Of a DNA stretch of 40,160 nt, positions 23,566-31,627 are shown piece by piece. The notes under the pieces are model-generated. The model made no database searches. It was not told where the DNA came from and worked only from the letters and a program-made list of their open reading frames with translations. A program made the position numbers and the translations under genes. The stretch's first letter is position 1; the number at the start of each line of letters is the position of its first letter. Source of the DNA: Christensenella sp. UBA3792 (GTDB lineage Bacteria; Bacillota; Clostridia; Christensenellales; CAG-138); NCBI GenBank assembly GCA_002369195.1, contig DFEW01000071.1, forward strand, positions 1-40,160. The letters are read 5' to 3'.

Positions 23566-25626
23566 TTACAGCTTGCGCAAATAGAGCGAGTTCATGATAC
23601 AGTTCAAATTGCCGTTGAATGCGATCGCATAAACGCTGTTCTCTTCGATTGTAAAAGAGGTATCGCCGATCCGGACGATCATATTTCCTGCGGACGGTTT
23701 TTCCGCAGTTACCGTAACCAGCCCCAAAAGCTCCGCATACAGCGGTTCATTCGGACCGACCGTTTCGCAAAGCAGGACGGTACCATCGCGAACCACCAGA
23801 ACGAACGGCTGACGATCGATAAAGGATGGATCCGCAATGCCGTATTCGGCGAAGACCTCCCGGTCTTTCTTCAACAATGCAGAAACTTCCCGCGTCATGG
23901 TACCGCACAGAATCATCGTGCAGTCCTCCGCCCGATTGCCGATGCGAACGTAATCGCCGATCGTCAAAGCACCTTTCATCTCTGCGACGGTCACGCGCAT
24001 ACGGTATTCATACGGGAGCGCGATATCCGTTCTGACGGCGCTGCCGGATGACATATCGAAGCAGCTTGTGTCGATCATACGCTTCAGTTGATGGTCGTAG
24101 ACCGCGATGTTGATTCCGTGCTTTGCATCCGAGCGGTTTTTGCCTGCCAGCATGATGACCGAAAGATCCGCGGCTTCTTTTCCGCTGCTTTTCACAAAGA
24201 AGCGGCCTTTTGCAGGGGAAACGGATGGTTCTTTCGTCTGTTCGTCCGCATCAGCCGGAGAATGATAAACATGCTCGACGGTACATCCGTCCGTTTCGCT
24301 GAATCGTCCGTCCGCAAGAAGCGTCTCGCCCGCTTCGCCGCGTTCATCCGCAACGACGGTGCCGCAGCTCTTGATGCCCACGTAGGGTTCCCGTTCTCCG
24401 ATCGTTCCGAGTCCGGTGAACCCAAGATCGGCAAGCGCCTCCCGTTCGTATGAACCAAGTCCTTCACAAGCGTCGCCCAAAACCGAAATCAGAATCGTAT
24501 ATCGATCGTGATCCAGCGTTTTGAGGTAGGAGACGAAGTCCCTACCGGAAATCAGATCGGTGCCGTCCCGCACGGCTCGATACTGTTCGTCCTGCGCTTT
24601 CATATAATCATAGTCCGGATTGTCCCGGATATCCTCAAGATGACTGTGTTCCGTGATGAATGCGCCGATATAGTTCGTGAGCTTCCTTGCGCCGGCCGCA
24701 TTCGGGTGTTTCGTGTCCCAAAAATCATACGGGAAATCGAACCCGATCTCTTCCTGCACGGAGGTAAGGTTGAAATCCAGCAGCGGGAGGTCATGCCGGT
24801 TTGCCAGGTACTGCAGCGCATCGTGCTCGACATCCGTTGATGCCTTCGGTATTTTGATAAAGACCAGATCGAGACCCTTTTCTTTGCAGAATTCTGCGAT
24901 CTGATCGAGATAGTCCAGATTCTGCGAAACCAGGATCGCATCCAGTTCCTCCTGCGTATGGTTGATCTCTTCCGTAACGCGATAATTCGGAACAAGGACC
25001 TCGCTCGCCGCCTTCACATCGTGAGACTGATCAAACACGACGTTCTGCCCTCTGGTGAAAAACGTATTGTTCCGGTTGGTTAGTCCGCGGAAATCCTCCG
25101 CTGTGACGGAGGACCATCTGGAATGATAGCGGATCAGCGGAACGAGATATTCAAGGACGTTGACGTCATACTGCTTTGCAAGCGCACGGTATGCCTCGAG
25201 TTTCACGCCGGAAAACCGCATATGTGTCAGCGCTTTTTCGTTCATGAACAGCTTCGAAGACTTGCTCTCATTCTGAAAGACGAACGAAAGGTCCAGTACG
25301 ACCGTGCGCAGCGTTTTTCCGTGCAGACGCTCCGCCTCCTTGATCCAATAGTACGAAGCAAGAAGCGGCTGCTGTTCGCTTGAAAGATTTAAGGCGCAGA
25401 TTCCGTATGTATGATACAGTTCCATCGGGGAGATCCCGTTCAGCGACTGGCTGGTTCCGACGAAAACCACCTGCAGGCGATTCTTCTTTTCCGCATAAAA
25501 GCCCTTGACGGTATTGTCGTTATTCCAGTTCGTCCAGGTCGGCGTCAACAGCCGTGAAAAGAACAGCACGAACAGCGCCGTGATCAGCACGACGCATACC
25601 AAGCTCAGAATCTGCTTTTTATTCAT
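23566..25626 (-). CDS. DltD/AlgJ-like SGNH transferase with ILEI-like domains
   Basis: This 686-residue protein has one N-terminal membrane anchor (residues ~6-26) and should act outside the cell. Residues ~45-345 form an SGNH/GDSL-type domain: block I VVFVGTSQSLNG gives Ser, and DTKHPNAAGARKL gives Asp and His of a catalytic triad. Residues ~365-545 carry halves of an ILEI/PANDER-like fold (YTILISVLGDACEGL...LADLG, and HGINIAVYDHQLKRMIDTSCFD), a fold known as carbohydrate-binding in POMGnT1. The last ~140 residues are unassigned. By analogy with DltD, it may move an activated acyl or aminoacyl group onto an envelope glycan. It is the last gene of the five-gene operon, six bases after the carrier protein. 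GAAGACTGACC precedes the ATG as a weak binding site. Confidence 0.82.
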   Translation of the reverse strand: MNKKQILSLVCVVLITALFVLFFSRLLTPTWTNWNNDNTVKGFYAEKKNRLQVVFVGTSQSLNGISPMELYHTYGICALNLSSEQQPLLASYYWIKEAERLHGKTLRTVVLDLSFVFQNESKSSKLFMNEKALTHMRFSGVKLEAYRALAKQYDVNVLEYLVPLIRYHSRWSSVTAEDFRGLTNRNNTFFTRGQNVVFDQSHDVKAASEVLVPNYRVTEEINHTQEELDAILVSQNLDYLDQIAEFCKEKGLDLVFIKIPKASTDVEHDALQYLANRHDLPLLDFNLTSVQEEIGFDFPYDFWDTKHPNAAGARKLTNYIGAFITEHSHLEDIRDNPDYDYMKAQDEQYRAVRDGTDLISGRDFVSYLKTLDHDRYTILISVLGDACEGLGSYEREALADLGFTGLGTIGEREPYVGIKSCGTVVADERGEAGETLLADGRFSETDGCTVEHVYHSPADADEQTKEPSVSPAKGRFFVKSSGKEAADLSVIMLAGKNRSDAKHGINIAVYDHQLKRMIDTSCFDMSSGSAVRTDIALPYEYRMRVTVAEMKGALTIGDYVRIGNRAEDCTMILCGTMTREVSALLKKDREVFAEYGIADPSFIDRQPFVLVVRDGTVLLCETVGPNEPLYAELLGLVTVTAEKPSAGNMIVRIGDTSFTIEENSVYAIAFNGNLNCIMNSLYLRKL

Positions 25627-25632
25627 GTTCGG

Positions 25633-25860
25633 TCAGTCTTCCTGCAGTTTTGTGACGAGCTTGAGGATCGCTTCCGCCGTATTGAAGTTATCCGGCTCAA
25701 GGTCCTCCACATCGATCTCGATGTCATAATGCTCGTTGAGTTCGCCGACAATCGAAATAATATCGAACGAATCGAGGATCGAATCGTCGATCAGTTTCGT
25801 TTCCGTTTCAAAGTCCACGTCCGGACGGATTTCCTTCAAAATACCGAGCAGTTCTTCCAT
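25633..25860 (-). CDS. Acyl/peptidyl carrier protein, DltC-like
   Basis: This 75-residue acidic helical protein carries the phosphopantetheine attachment serine in ILDSFDIISIVGEL (DSF motif), the key feature of carrier proteins. DltC-type carriers in D-alanylation have the same size and position between an adenylating ligase and DltD. It would hold the activated substrate as a thioester in the cytoplasm before the MBOAT protein passes it across the membrane. AGGAAG lies ahead of ATG 25860. Confidence 0.9.
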   Translation of the reverse strand: MEELLGILKEIRPDVDFETETKLIDDSILDSFDIISIVGELNEHYDIEIDVEDLEPDNFNTAEAILKLVTKLQED

Positions 25861-25879
25861 AACAGCTTCCTTTCTTTAT

Positions 25880-26749
25880 TTAGTTCGCCCCGTTTTGTGC
25901 GGGCAGCAGATATTGGAGAATGATCTTTCCGCTTCTTCGGAAACCGACCTTCTCAAGCATTGCGATCGACCGGAAGTTCGTCTCGTCGAAAAAGCCGATC
26001 CCGACCCGCGCATGCTCCTGTTCCGCGTGTTCCAGAACATACAGACTCAGGTACATGCCGATCCCCTGCCGCAGACAGTTCGGACTTGTCACGGTATGCC
26101 GGATCTCGCAATTGCCGTCGTGCGTCTCCCAGCGGTTTACGCCGCAGACATTGTCGTTTTGATCCAGCAAGCATACCAGATGCGCACCGTTTTTTCCGAT
26201 CTCGAAGTGTTCCTGCGGCAGATCCGTCGGCTTCAGGAATCCGCGCCACAGCGCGAAAGCTTCCTCAAGCTGCTTTCCGCTCGGATCGACGACGGTGCGG
26301 TAACCGCGCGCGTCCATCTGCTCCTGCAGCGAACGAAGGCGTTCCTTGTTTTCTTTCGGCTGCGGAACAGCGATTTCGACGACATAATTCTTTGCGACCT
26401 TCCTGAATCCGGCGCGTTCCAGCCGCGGCTCCAGATTCGAAAGATACGCTGCGCGCCGGTCGTTTCTGTCCGGTTCCTCCAGCAGGACGGGCTTATCCAT
26501 GCCGAGTCCCGTCATCTGCGCATTTTCCTCAAAGAAGTAGAGCAGCCGGTAATACGGAGCGTGATCCCCTTCCGCACAGAAGAGCGCAAGCCCCTGCTGC
26601 AGCTGCTTCAGATAGACCTTTCCTTCCGAAAGCGCTTTCTGCACGGCTTTGGCAGGAAGCAGGCAGTTGGAAACCAGCTTTCCGCGGCGTTCCTTTTCCT
26701 CGTGAAATAACGCTTTGAATTGTTCTTCGTTGATCAGTTCCGTCAGCAT
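25880..26749 (-). CDS. GNAT-family acyltransferase inside the Dlt-like operon
   Basis: The C-terminal ~140 residues of this 289-residue protein form a GNAT domain: the acyl-CoA pyrophosphate loop reads RQGIGMYL, preceded by a strand EIRHTVTS and followed by ARVGIGFFDETNFRSIAMLEKVGFR, the typical 'neighbour changes but same gene' ending of GNATs. The N-terminal ~150 residues are less clear and may be a second, degenerate GNAT-like or substrate-binding half. Its ATG overlaps the ligase stop (TGATG), so both are translated together. Possible roles are making the acylated substrate that the ligase activates, or acylating the carrier-bound amino acid. Canonical dlt operons have no such gene. Confidence 0.8.
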   Translation of the reverse strand: MLTELINEEQFKALFHEEKERRGKLVSNCLLPAKAVQKALSEGKVYLKQLQQGLALFCAEGDHAPYYRLLYFFEENAQMTGLGMDKPVLLEEPDRNDRRAAYLSNLEPRLERAGFRKVAKNYVVEIAVPQPKENKERLRSLQEQMDARGYRTVVDPSGKQLEEAFALWRGFLKPTDLPQEHFEIGKNGAHLVCLLDQNDNVCGVNRWETHDGNCEIRHTVTSPNCLRQGIGMYLSLYVLEHAEQEHARVGIGFFDETNFRSIAMLEKVGFRRSGKIILQYLLPAQNGAN

Positions 26750-28248
26750 CAGACGTCATACTCCTCTCTGATTTTTCTGCGATCGATCTTTCCGTTTTTG
26801 TTCAAAGGCATCTCGTCGCGATGCACATAGATGTTCGGAATCATGTACTTCGGCAGCTTCTGTTTCAGAAACGCAATAATCTGTTCCTTTGTCGCTTCAC
26901 CCGTGAAGCATGCCACAACCTTGTTTCGGGCTGCATCGAACAGACAGCAGACCCGCGTTACTCCTTCGACTGCGCCGATATGCGTTTCGATCTCCTCCAG
27001 TTCAATGCGGTGTCCCATATGCTTGATTTGAAAATCCTTGCGTGCCGCAAACACCAGCGTTCCGTCCTCGTTCCGCTTTGCAAGGTCTCCCGTCCGGTAG
27101 ATTCGTTCCGGATACGCATGGTTGAGCGGATTCTGCACAAATGCCGCGGCGGTTCGTTCCGGGTTATTGTAATACCCCAGCGCAAGACAGGTGCCGCGCA
27201 CGCAGATTTCGCCGGTCTCGCCCGGCTGAACCGGACGGTCCTGCTCGTTCAGAACCATGACGTCCTCGTTTTCAAACGGAATGCCGAGCGGGAGCGTTTC
27301 GGTCGGCGCAAATTCACGGTCGACGATGTAGTACATGCAGTTGCAGGTGATCTCCGTCGGCCCGTACAGATTCACGTATGTCGCATCCGGTACGTTCTCG
27401 CGCCAGATATTCAGCATCTTGACCGGCATCACTTCGCCGGAAAACATGATATGCTTCAGATGCCGCGGAACGCGGTGCTTGAATGCGTTCATTCCCGCGG
27501 CAATGCACATCGCCGAAACCGCCCAGATGATCGTGGTCACGTTTCTGTCGTCCAGCGCTTCAACCAGCTTTTTAGGCATCACGAAGCAGACCTTCGGAAT
27601 CACAAACAGCGTCGCGCCAAGATAAAGCGCGGAATAGATGTCCTTGACCGAGACGTCAAAATCAAACGGTGCCTGATTGCCGAAAACATCGTTCTCATCC
27701 AATCCGAATGTGCGTGTAAATACGGGAATGAAATCGAGCACGGAACGGTGCGAAATCAGCACGCCCTTCGGCACGCCGGTCGAGCCGGACGTGCAGATCG
27801 CATACAGCGGATCCGTATCGACGATCGTACGCATGCGCGCGTTCAGCAGCGCATCGTCCGGTTCCGTTTCGATAATCTCGTCGTATTCCAGTACCGGAAT
27901 ATCGGAATCAAGCCCCTCCGGCAGGTTCCCGTGGATCGCGATCATCAGTGCCGGCTGCATGGAGGAAAGGATCGTCCGGATGCGATCGATCGGCTGCGAT
28001 GCATCGACGGGAACGTAGAAATTATGGCTCTGCGTCACGCCGAGCAGGGTGCAGATGCCTGCGGCGTTGCGGTCGATGAACACGACGACCGGACGGTTGA
28101 CCGCATTCGTTGTCCTTGCGATCGCCGTTCCGATGCGCTTTGTCAGGTTCCGATATGCGGCATATGTGATTGATTCGGTATCGTCGATCAGCGCCGTTTT
28201 TTCCGGGAATCGCTGTGCAGACAATTCCAAATACTGCAAAACATGCAT
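26749..28248 (-). CDS. AMP-forming amino acid-carrier protein ligase, DltA-like
   Basis: This 499-residue adenylation enzyme activates a small carboxylic acid, likely an amino acid, and loads it onto the carrier protein. Core motifs are intact: CTSGSTGVPKG (A3), NLYGPTEIT (A5), YRTGDLAKRNEDG (A7), MGHRIELEEIE (A8) and NKNGKIDRRKI with the late catalytic Lys (A10). Overall it resembles DltA (for example NPLNHAYPERIYRTGDL). In the pocket strand it reads HIMFSGEVMP, where DltA of Bacillus has Cys before Gly-Glu as I recall (Cys269, linked to D-Ala selection), so the substrate may not be D-alanine. It follows the MBOAT gene by 22 bases; AGAAAGGAG precedes the ATG. Confidence 0.88.
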   Translation of the reverse strand: MHVLQYLELSAQRFPEKTALIDDTESITYAAYRNLTKRIGTAIARTTNAVNRPVVVFIDRNAAGICTLLGVTQSHNFYVPVDASQPIDRIRTILSSMQPALMIAIHGNLPEGLDSDIPVLEYDEIIETEPDDALLNARMRTIVDTDPLYAICTSGSTGVPKGVLISHRSVLDFIPVFTRTFGLDENDVFGNQAPFDFDVSVKDIYSALYLGATLFVIPKVCFVMPKKLVEALDDRNVTTIIWAVSAMCIAAGMNAFKHRVPRHLKHIMFSGEVMPVKMLNIWRENVPDATYVNLYGPTEITCNCMYYIVDREFAPTETLPLGIPFENEDVMVLNEQDRPVQPGETGEICVRGTCLALGYYNNPERTAAAFVQNPLNHAYPERIYRTGDLAKRNEDGTLVFAARKDFQIKHMGHRIELEEIETHIGAVEGVTRVCCLFDAARNKVVACFTGEATKEQIIAFLKQKLPKYMIPNIYVHRDEMPLNKNGKIDRRKIREEYDV

Positions 28249-28270
28249 GTCGCGTTTCTCCTTTCTGTGA

Positions 28271-29875
28271 TCAGAATTGCTGATAGATGAATCCGGCGCT
28301 GTTGTACTCCGGCCCGTATATACCGAGAATCAGGATCGCCGTGATGGTAAACGAAACCAGCAGTATGCGGAACACGAGGTTCTGCTCTGCGATGCGCTCA
28401 CGCACGGAGATTCCTTTTTCATGCTGAATATCAACGACGAGCAGCAGGATAACCCCAGCGGCCAGCAAAAGCCAGTTCCATTTGTCCAGCCCGAGCGCCG
28501 CGATCGTCGACCCGTTGAGAAAGCTGAAATTCGTGATTCCGGTCACGATCGACTTGATCATGGACAGCGCCGTCCTGACGTTCGCGGTGCGGGAAAAGAA
28601 TCTTCCGACCGAGATAATAAGGAATGTCCGCACAATCTGAAACAGTCTCCAAAGGAACCGGTCTTCGCGAATATGCAGGCGTGTTTTGATCTTCGCATAA
28701 ACGTCGGTCAAAAGAATCCCGCTTGCGATAAACACACCGTTCCAAACGCCATAGATGGCGTATTTCCACTCCGCGCCGTGCCAGAACCCGACCAGGAAGT
28801 ACACGATGAACATCGCAATGAACGGCGCGACCTTCTTGCCGGCGAAGTCGCCGATCAGCTTCCTGGACTTCTTGCCGATTGCGTTGAACGGCTTTGAAAG
28901 CGAAAGGGGATAGAAAACATAGTCGCGCATAAATGCGCCGAGCGTGATATGCCAGCGGCGCCAGAAATTCTCCACGGAGACGGAGAAATACGGCTGCATG
29001 AAGTTCAGCTCCAGATCGATCCCGATGATCTGCGAAAACCCGCGCGCGATGTCCATGCCGCCGGAGAAGTCCGCATATACCTGAATGCCGTATCCGATGC
29101 CTGCGAACAGAACGAGAAGACCGCTGTAATGGCCCGGATTGTCAAAGACCGCCGTGACCGGTATCGCGATGCGATCGGCGATGATCAGCTTTTTGATGAA
29201 ACCCCACAGGATCAGTTCGACGCCGCGGACCATGCGCGTATAGTCGAAGTCATGCGGTTCATACAGCTGATTCGCAAGCTGCCTGTGTCGTGCGATCGGT
29301 CCCTGAACGATCTGCGGAAAATACGACATGAACAGCATGAATTTCAGGAAGTTCCTGTCCGCGGCGATCTTTCCGCGATACACATCCACCATGTAGGCGA
29401 TCGCCTGCAGCGAATAGAACGATATGCCGAGCGGAAGCAGAAGCTGGAGGGTCGGAATGCGAAATCCGATCCGTTCCGTCAGCGGATTCAGCGTATTTGC
29501 AAAGAAATTGAAATACTTCAGAAACAGCAGCGTGCCGAGAATCACCAGAACGCCGAGCACAACGATGCGTTTACAGCGCTTTTTGCCCTTTGCCTGCAGC
29601 ACTTTGCGCGATTCCTTCGTGAGCGTGTCCTTCTGCGCGGCGATCTGCTCCTTGACCTGCTTCGCGCTGTTCTCGATCCAAAGCCCGATCAAAAACGTGA
29701 TCGCCGTTTCCGCAAGCAGTACCAGCGCCAGCCACTTGCTGTTCAGAACGTAAAACAAATAACTCGCGATCAGCAGCACCGCCCAGCGTCCCTTTTTCGG
29801 GATCAGGAAGTACGCCGCGATCACAAGGATCATAAATCCGACGAAACCAAATGAAACGAATGTCATGCGCCCCAT
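28271..29875 (-). CDS. MBOAT-family O-acyltransferase, DltB/AlgI-like
   Basis: The 534-residue polytopic membrane protein belongs to the family that moves acyl groups from a cytoplasmic donor to an outside acceptor. It has many hydrophobic segments, the motif FPQIVQGPIARHRQL, the NFWRRWHITLGAFMRDYVFYP stretch and the invariant catalytic His in GFWHGAEWKYAIYGVWNG. These are the signatures of DltB/AlgI. As first gene of the operon it would take substrate from the carrier protein. ATG 29875 is used here; ATG 29866 three codons later is an alternative with slightly better spacing to GAGG. A loop after the third helix holds a charged coiled-coil-like stretch (KQVKEQIAAQKDTLTKE). Confidence 0.93.
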   Translation of the reverse strand: MGRMTFVSFGFVGFMILVIAAYFLIPKKGRWAVLLIASYLFYVLNSKWLALVLLAETAITFLIGLWIENSAKQVKEQIAAQKDTLTKESRKVLQAKGKKRCKRIVVLGVLVILGTLLFLKYFNFFANTLNPLTERIGFRIPTLQLLLPLGISFYSLQAIAYMVDVYRGKIAADRNFLKFMLFMSYFPQIVQGPIARHRQLANQLYEPHDFDYTRMVRGVELILWGFIKKLIIADRIAIPVTAVFDNPGHYSGLLVLFAGIGYGIQVYADFSGGMDIARGFSQIIGIDLELNFMQPYFSVSVENFWRRWHITLGAFMRDYVFYPLSLSKPFNAIGKKSRKLIGDFAGKKVAPFIAMFIVYFLVGFWHGAEWKYAIYGVWNGVFIASGILLTDVYAKIKTRLHIREDRFLWRLFQIVRTFLIISVGRFFSRTANVRTALSMIKSIVTGITNFSFLNGSTIAALGLDKWNWLLLAAGVILLLVVDIQHEKGISVRERIAEQNLVFRILLVSFTITAILILGIYGPEYNSAGFIYQQF

Positions 29876-30192
29876 ATCCTCAAGCTATGATTTCTATGCT
29901 TCATCACACAGGCCTTCGCAAATGTGCTGCATAGAATAACAATACCGTATGCCCGCGCGTCAGCCGACGCACCGTCCCCTCCGTTTTTAAAAAGCACCGA
30001 TCCGGCGATCATATTCCCTGCGGACGGTTTTCCGCCGCTTCCGTAACCGACCCCAAAGACTCCGCATGCAGCGGGGGCAGTTCTCCTGTTAACCTACAAT
30101 CCATAAGACACCGCAGACAGGGAATGTGTTACAAGGAAAAAAATAATATATTTTCAAGGTGAGAGAAAAACGTCCCGAGGATCGCCCCCGGT
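29876..30192. other. Gene-free stretch with a decayed copy of the SGNH gene end
   Basis: No intact frame is present. Positions ~29994-30075 align with ~23662-23746, inside the 3' part of the SGNH gene (the region coding LGLVTVTAEKPSAGNMIVRIG), in the same strand orientation, with roughly four of five bases matching and at least one base missing, so it cannot be translated through. It is probably the remnant of a second SGNH-type gene. I see no clear promoter for the Dlt-like operon here. Confidence 0.6.
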
Positions 30193-30351
30193 AACACAGG
30201 GGGACGGTTCTTCTGTGTTCTGATCACTCGCATTCATGGTAAAGTTTGCACAGCAAGAACCGTCCCCGCTGTGTGAAAGCACCCCCTTCATGCCCTGATT
30301 CAACTCATTTTTCATCGTCTTGTCAACACAGAAGAACCGTCCCTCCGTGTT
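30193..30351. repeat. Cluster of three REP-like GAACCGTCCC elements
   Basis: Three copies lie within 160 bases: 30193-30219 (minus orientation core GGGGACGGTTCTT; arms AACACAG/CTGTGTT), 30249-30273 (arms CACAGC/GCTGTG, core AAGAACCGTCCCC) and 30325-30351 (arms AACAC/GTGTT, core AAGAACCGTCCCTCC). All have a short inverted repeat around a common core. Orientation alternates. No gene is seen between them. Confidence 0.7.
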
Positions 30352-31029
30352 CATATATTATCAGTGACGGCAGGTCTGCCGCTGCGGACGCAGTATGCCG
30401 ATCGTTTTCGGATGCAAAAACTGGAGAAGTCTGCTCCGGCTTTGTCGTATGCCTTCGATATATTGCCCGAAAGACCGCCCCGCGCCAACGCCTCCTCAAT
30501 GATACGTTTCTACATTATTTGACGTTGTTCGATCGTTTTTTTCTTCGCCCCGATATGATATATTTTGTTTCGGCAAGCTAATATATGCAGCATGCCGACA
30601 CCCCCTGCATGCTCACCGCTTGCTACCCTTTCTGCTATACCGGCCATGCACCGAAGAATAGCGCTATAATCTATTCCGCGATAGCAAATAACGGAGCCGT
30701 TAAGAATCTCAAAAGAGAGACTTAACGGCTCCATTGCGTTATTCAAGGACTAACGGAATACTTGTTGCTGTTCCGCTGTGTTCGTTCCGGAACCGATACG
30801 ACGAAGAAAACTGCGTGTCGCCGGATACCGTGAACGACCGTTCCTTGCTCGCCATGCAGCGACCTGCGTGGTCATAGTTTCTGAACGCGGCGGGGGCGGG
30901 GTAGGTGTGTGAAATGCCCCCGCCGCGCACGACGAAACGAAGACGGTTCATGAACCGCAAACGCGGTTGTTTTTCAAGGTGCTTGTACAGTTTTCCGTTA
31001 ATAATTATCGCACTTCACGATGTATGGGT
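30352..31029. other. Gene-poor stretch before the integrase remnant
   Basis: I find no convincing gene. A strong hairpin at 30693-30732 and GC-rich filler around 30890 are the only visible structures. Short open frames here have no good ribosome binding site or recognisable product. One on the minus strand (30739-30960) contains AFRNYDHAGR, faintly like a YD repeat, and could be Rhs debris. Confidence 0.5.
30693..30732. repeat. Perfect 12-bp inverted repeat hairpin
   Basis: GGAGCCGTTAAG (30693-30704) and CTTAACGGCTCC (30721-30732) are exact reverse complements, with TCTC/GAGA pairing inside around an AAAA loop. No T-run follows on either strand, so it is not an ordinary terminator. It may be a small mobile-element remnant or an RNA-stabilising hairpin. 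Confidence 0.6.
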
Positions 31030-31054
31030 TGTCAAGAGAACCATCCCCCTGACA
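31030..31054. repeat. REP-like element at the integrase breakpoint
   Basis: TGTCA (31030-31034) and TGACA (31050-31054) flank AGAGAACCATCCCCC, a variant of the core seen at 21215 and 30193-30351. Integrase homology starts 2-3 bases after it, so the element marks the junction. Confidence 0.65.
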
Positions 31055-31056
31055 TC

Positions 31057-31560
31057 GGGTTGCAATGGCAGGATATTGATTTCAAGGAAAACACGATTCA
31101 TATCCGACGCGCGTACATCTACAATTCCCTGACGCAGAAGAATGAGATTGGCGAGCTGAAAACAAAGAACAGCAAGCGCGTGCTTCCACTGCCGGAAATG
31201 CTGAAAGCGGAACTGCTGAAACTGAAGGAACGTGACAAACAAATCTGCGAATATCTGGGAATCGAGATCCCGTATCTGTGCATCAACGACGCCGGGCAGA
31301 TGCTAACGCCGAATCTATGTTCCCATCACTTCCAGCAGGAGGCGAAGAAAGTAGGTTTGAAGGGTATGCGGCTGCACGATCTCCGTCACACGGTTGTGAC
31401 CTATATGCTCGATGCGGGCGAGAACCCGAAAACCGTGCAGGAGTTTGTCGGTCATGCCGACCCCGGCTTTATGCTGCGACAGTATGCACACGTTCTGGAG
31501 CAAAGCAAGAAGCGCGCAAACGATACGCTGATGCGAACGCTGTTTGGACAAAACGTATAA
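31057..31560 (+). pseudogene. Tyrosine recombinase (phage-type integrase), C-terminal remnant
   Basis: About 168 residues of a tyrosine recombinase catalytic domain remain, from GLQWQDIDFKENTIHI to the end. The Lys strand (TKNSKRVLPL), the HDLRHT box (His, Arg), GHADPGFMLRQYAH with the second His/Trp position and the nucleophile Tyr are present. The first catalytic Arg (usually TGLRxGE, just before GLxWxDID) and the whole N-terminal DNA-binding part are gone, replaced by a REP-like element. The frame is open upstream to 30967, but those residues are not integrase-like. The protein cannot be active. It points to a former integrated element between here and the tRNA operon. Confidence 0.88.
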
Positions 31561-31582
31561 TGAAACACCAAAGCAGAAATAA

Positions 31583-31607
31583 AGGACGCCTCAACGCGAG
31601 GTGTCCT
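31583..31607 (+). terminator. Weak hairpin after the integrase remnant
   Basis: AGGAC-CCTC pairs with GAGG-GTCCT around ACGC, followed by GTCCTTC rather than a T-run. Possibly the old integrase terminator. Confidence 0.4.
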
Positions 31608-31627
31608 GTCCTTCACATAAGAATAAG

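Noticed and set aside
30519..30559. TTGACG followed by TATGAT, considered as a promoter
   Set aside because: The spacing is 29 bases, too long, and no gene follows.
30510..30746. 78-codon minus-strand frame
   Set aside because: No ribosome binding site, no recognisable product, and it crosses a hairpin.
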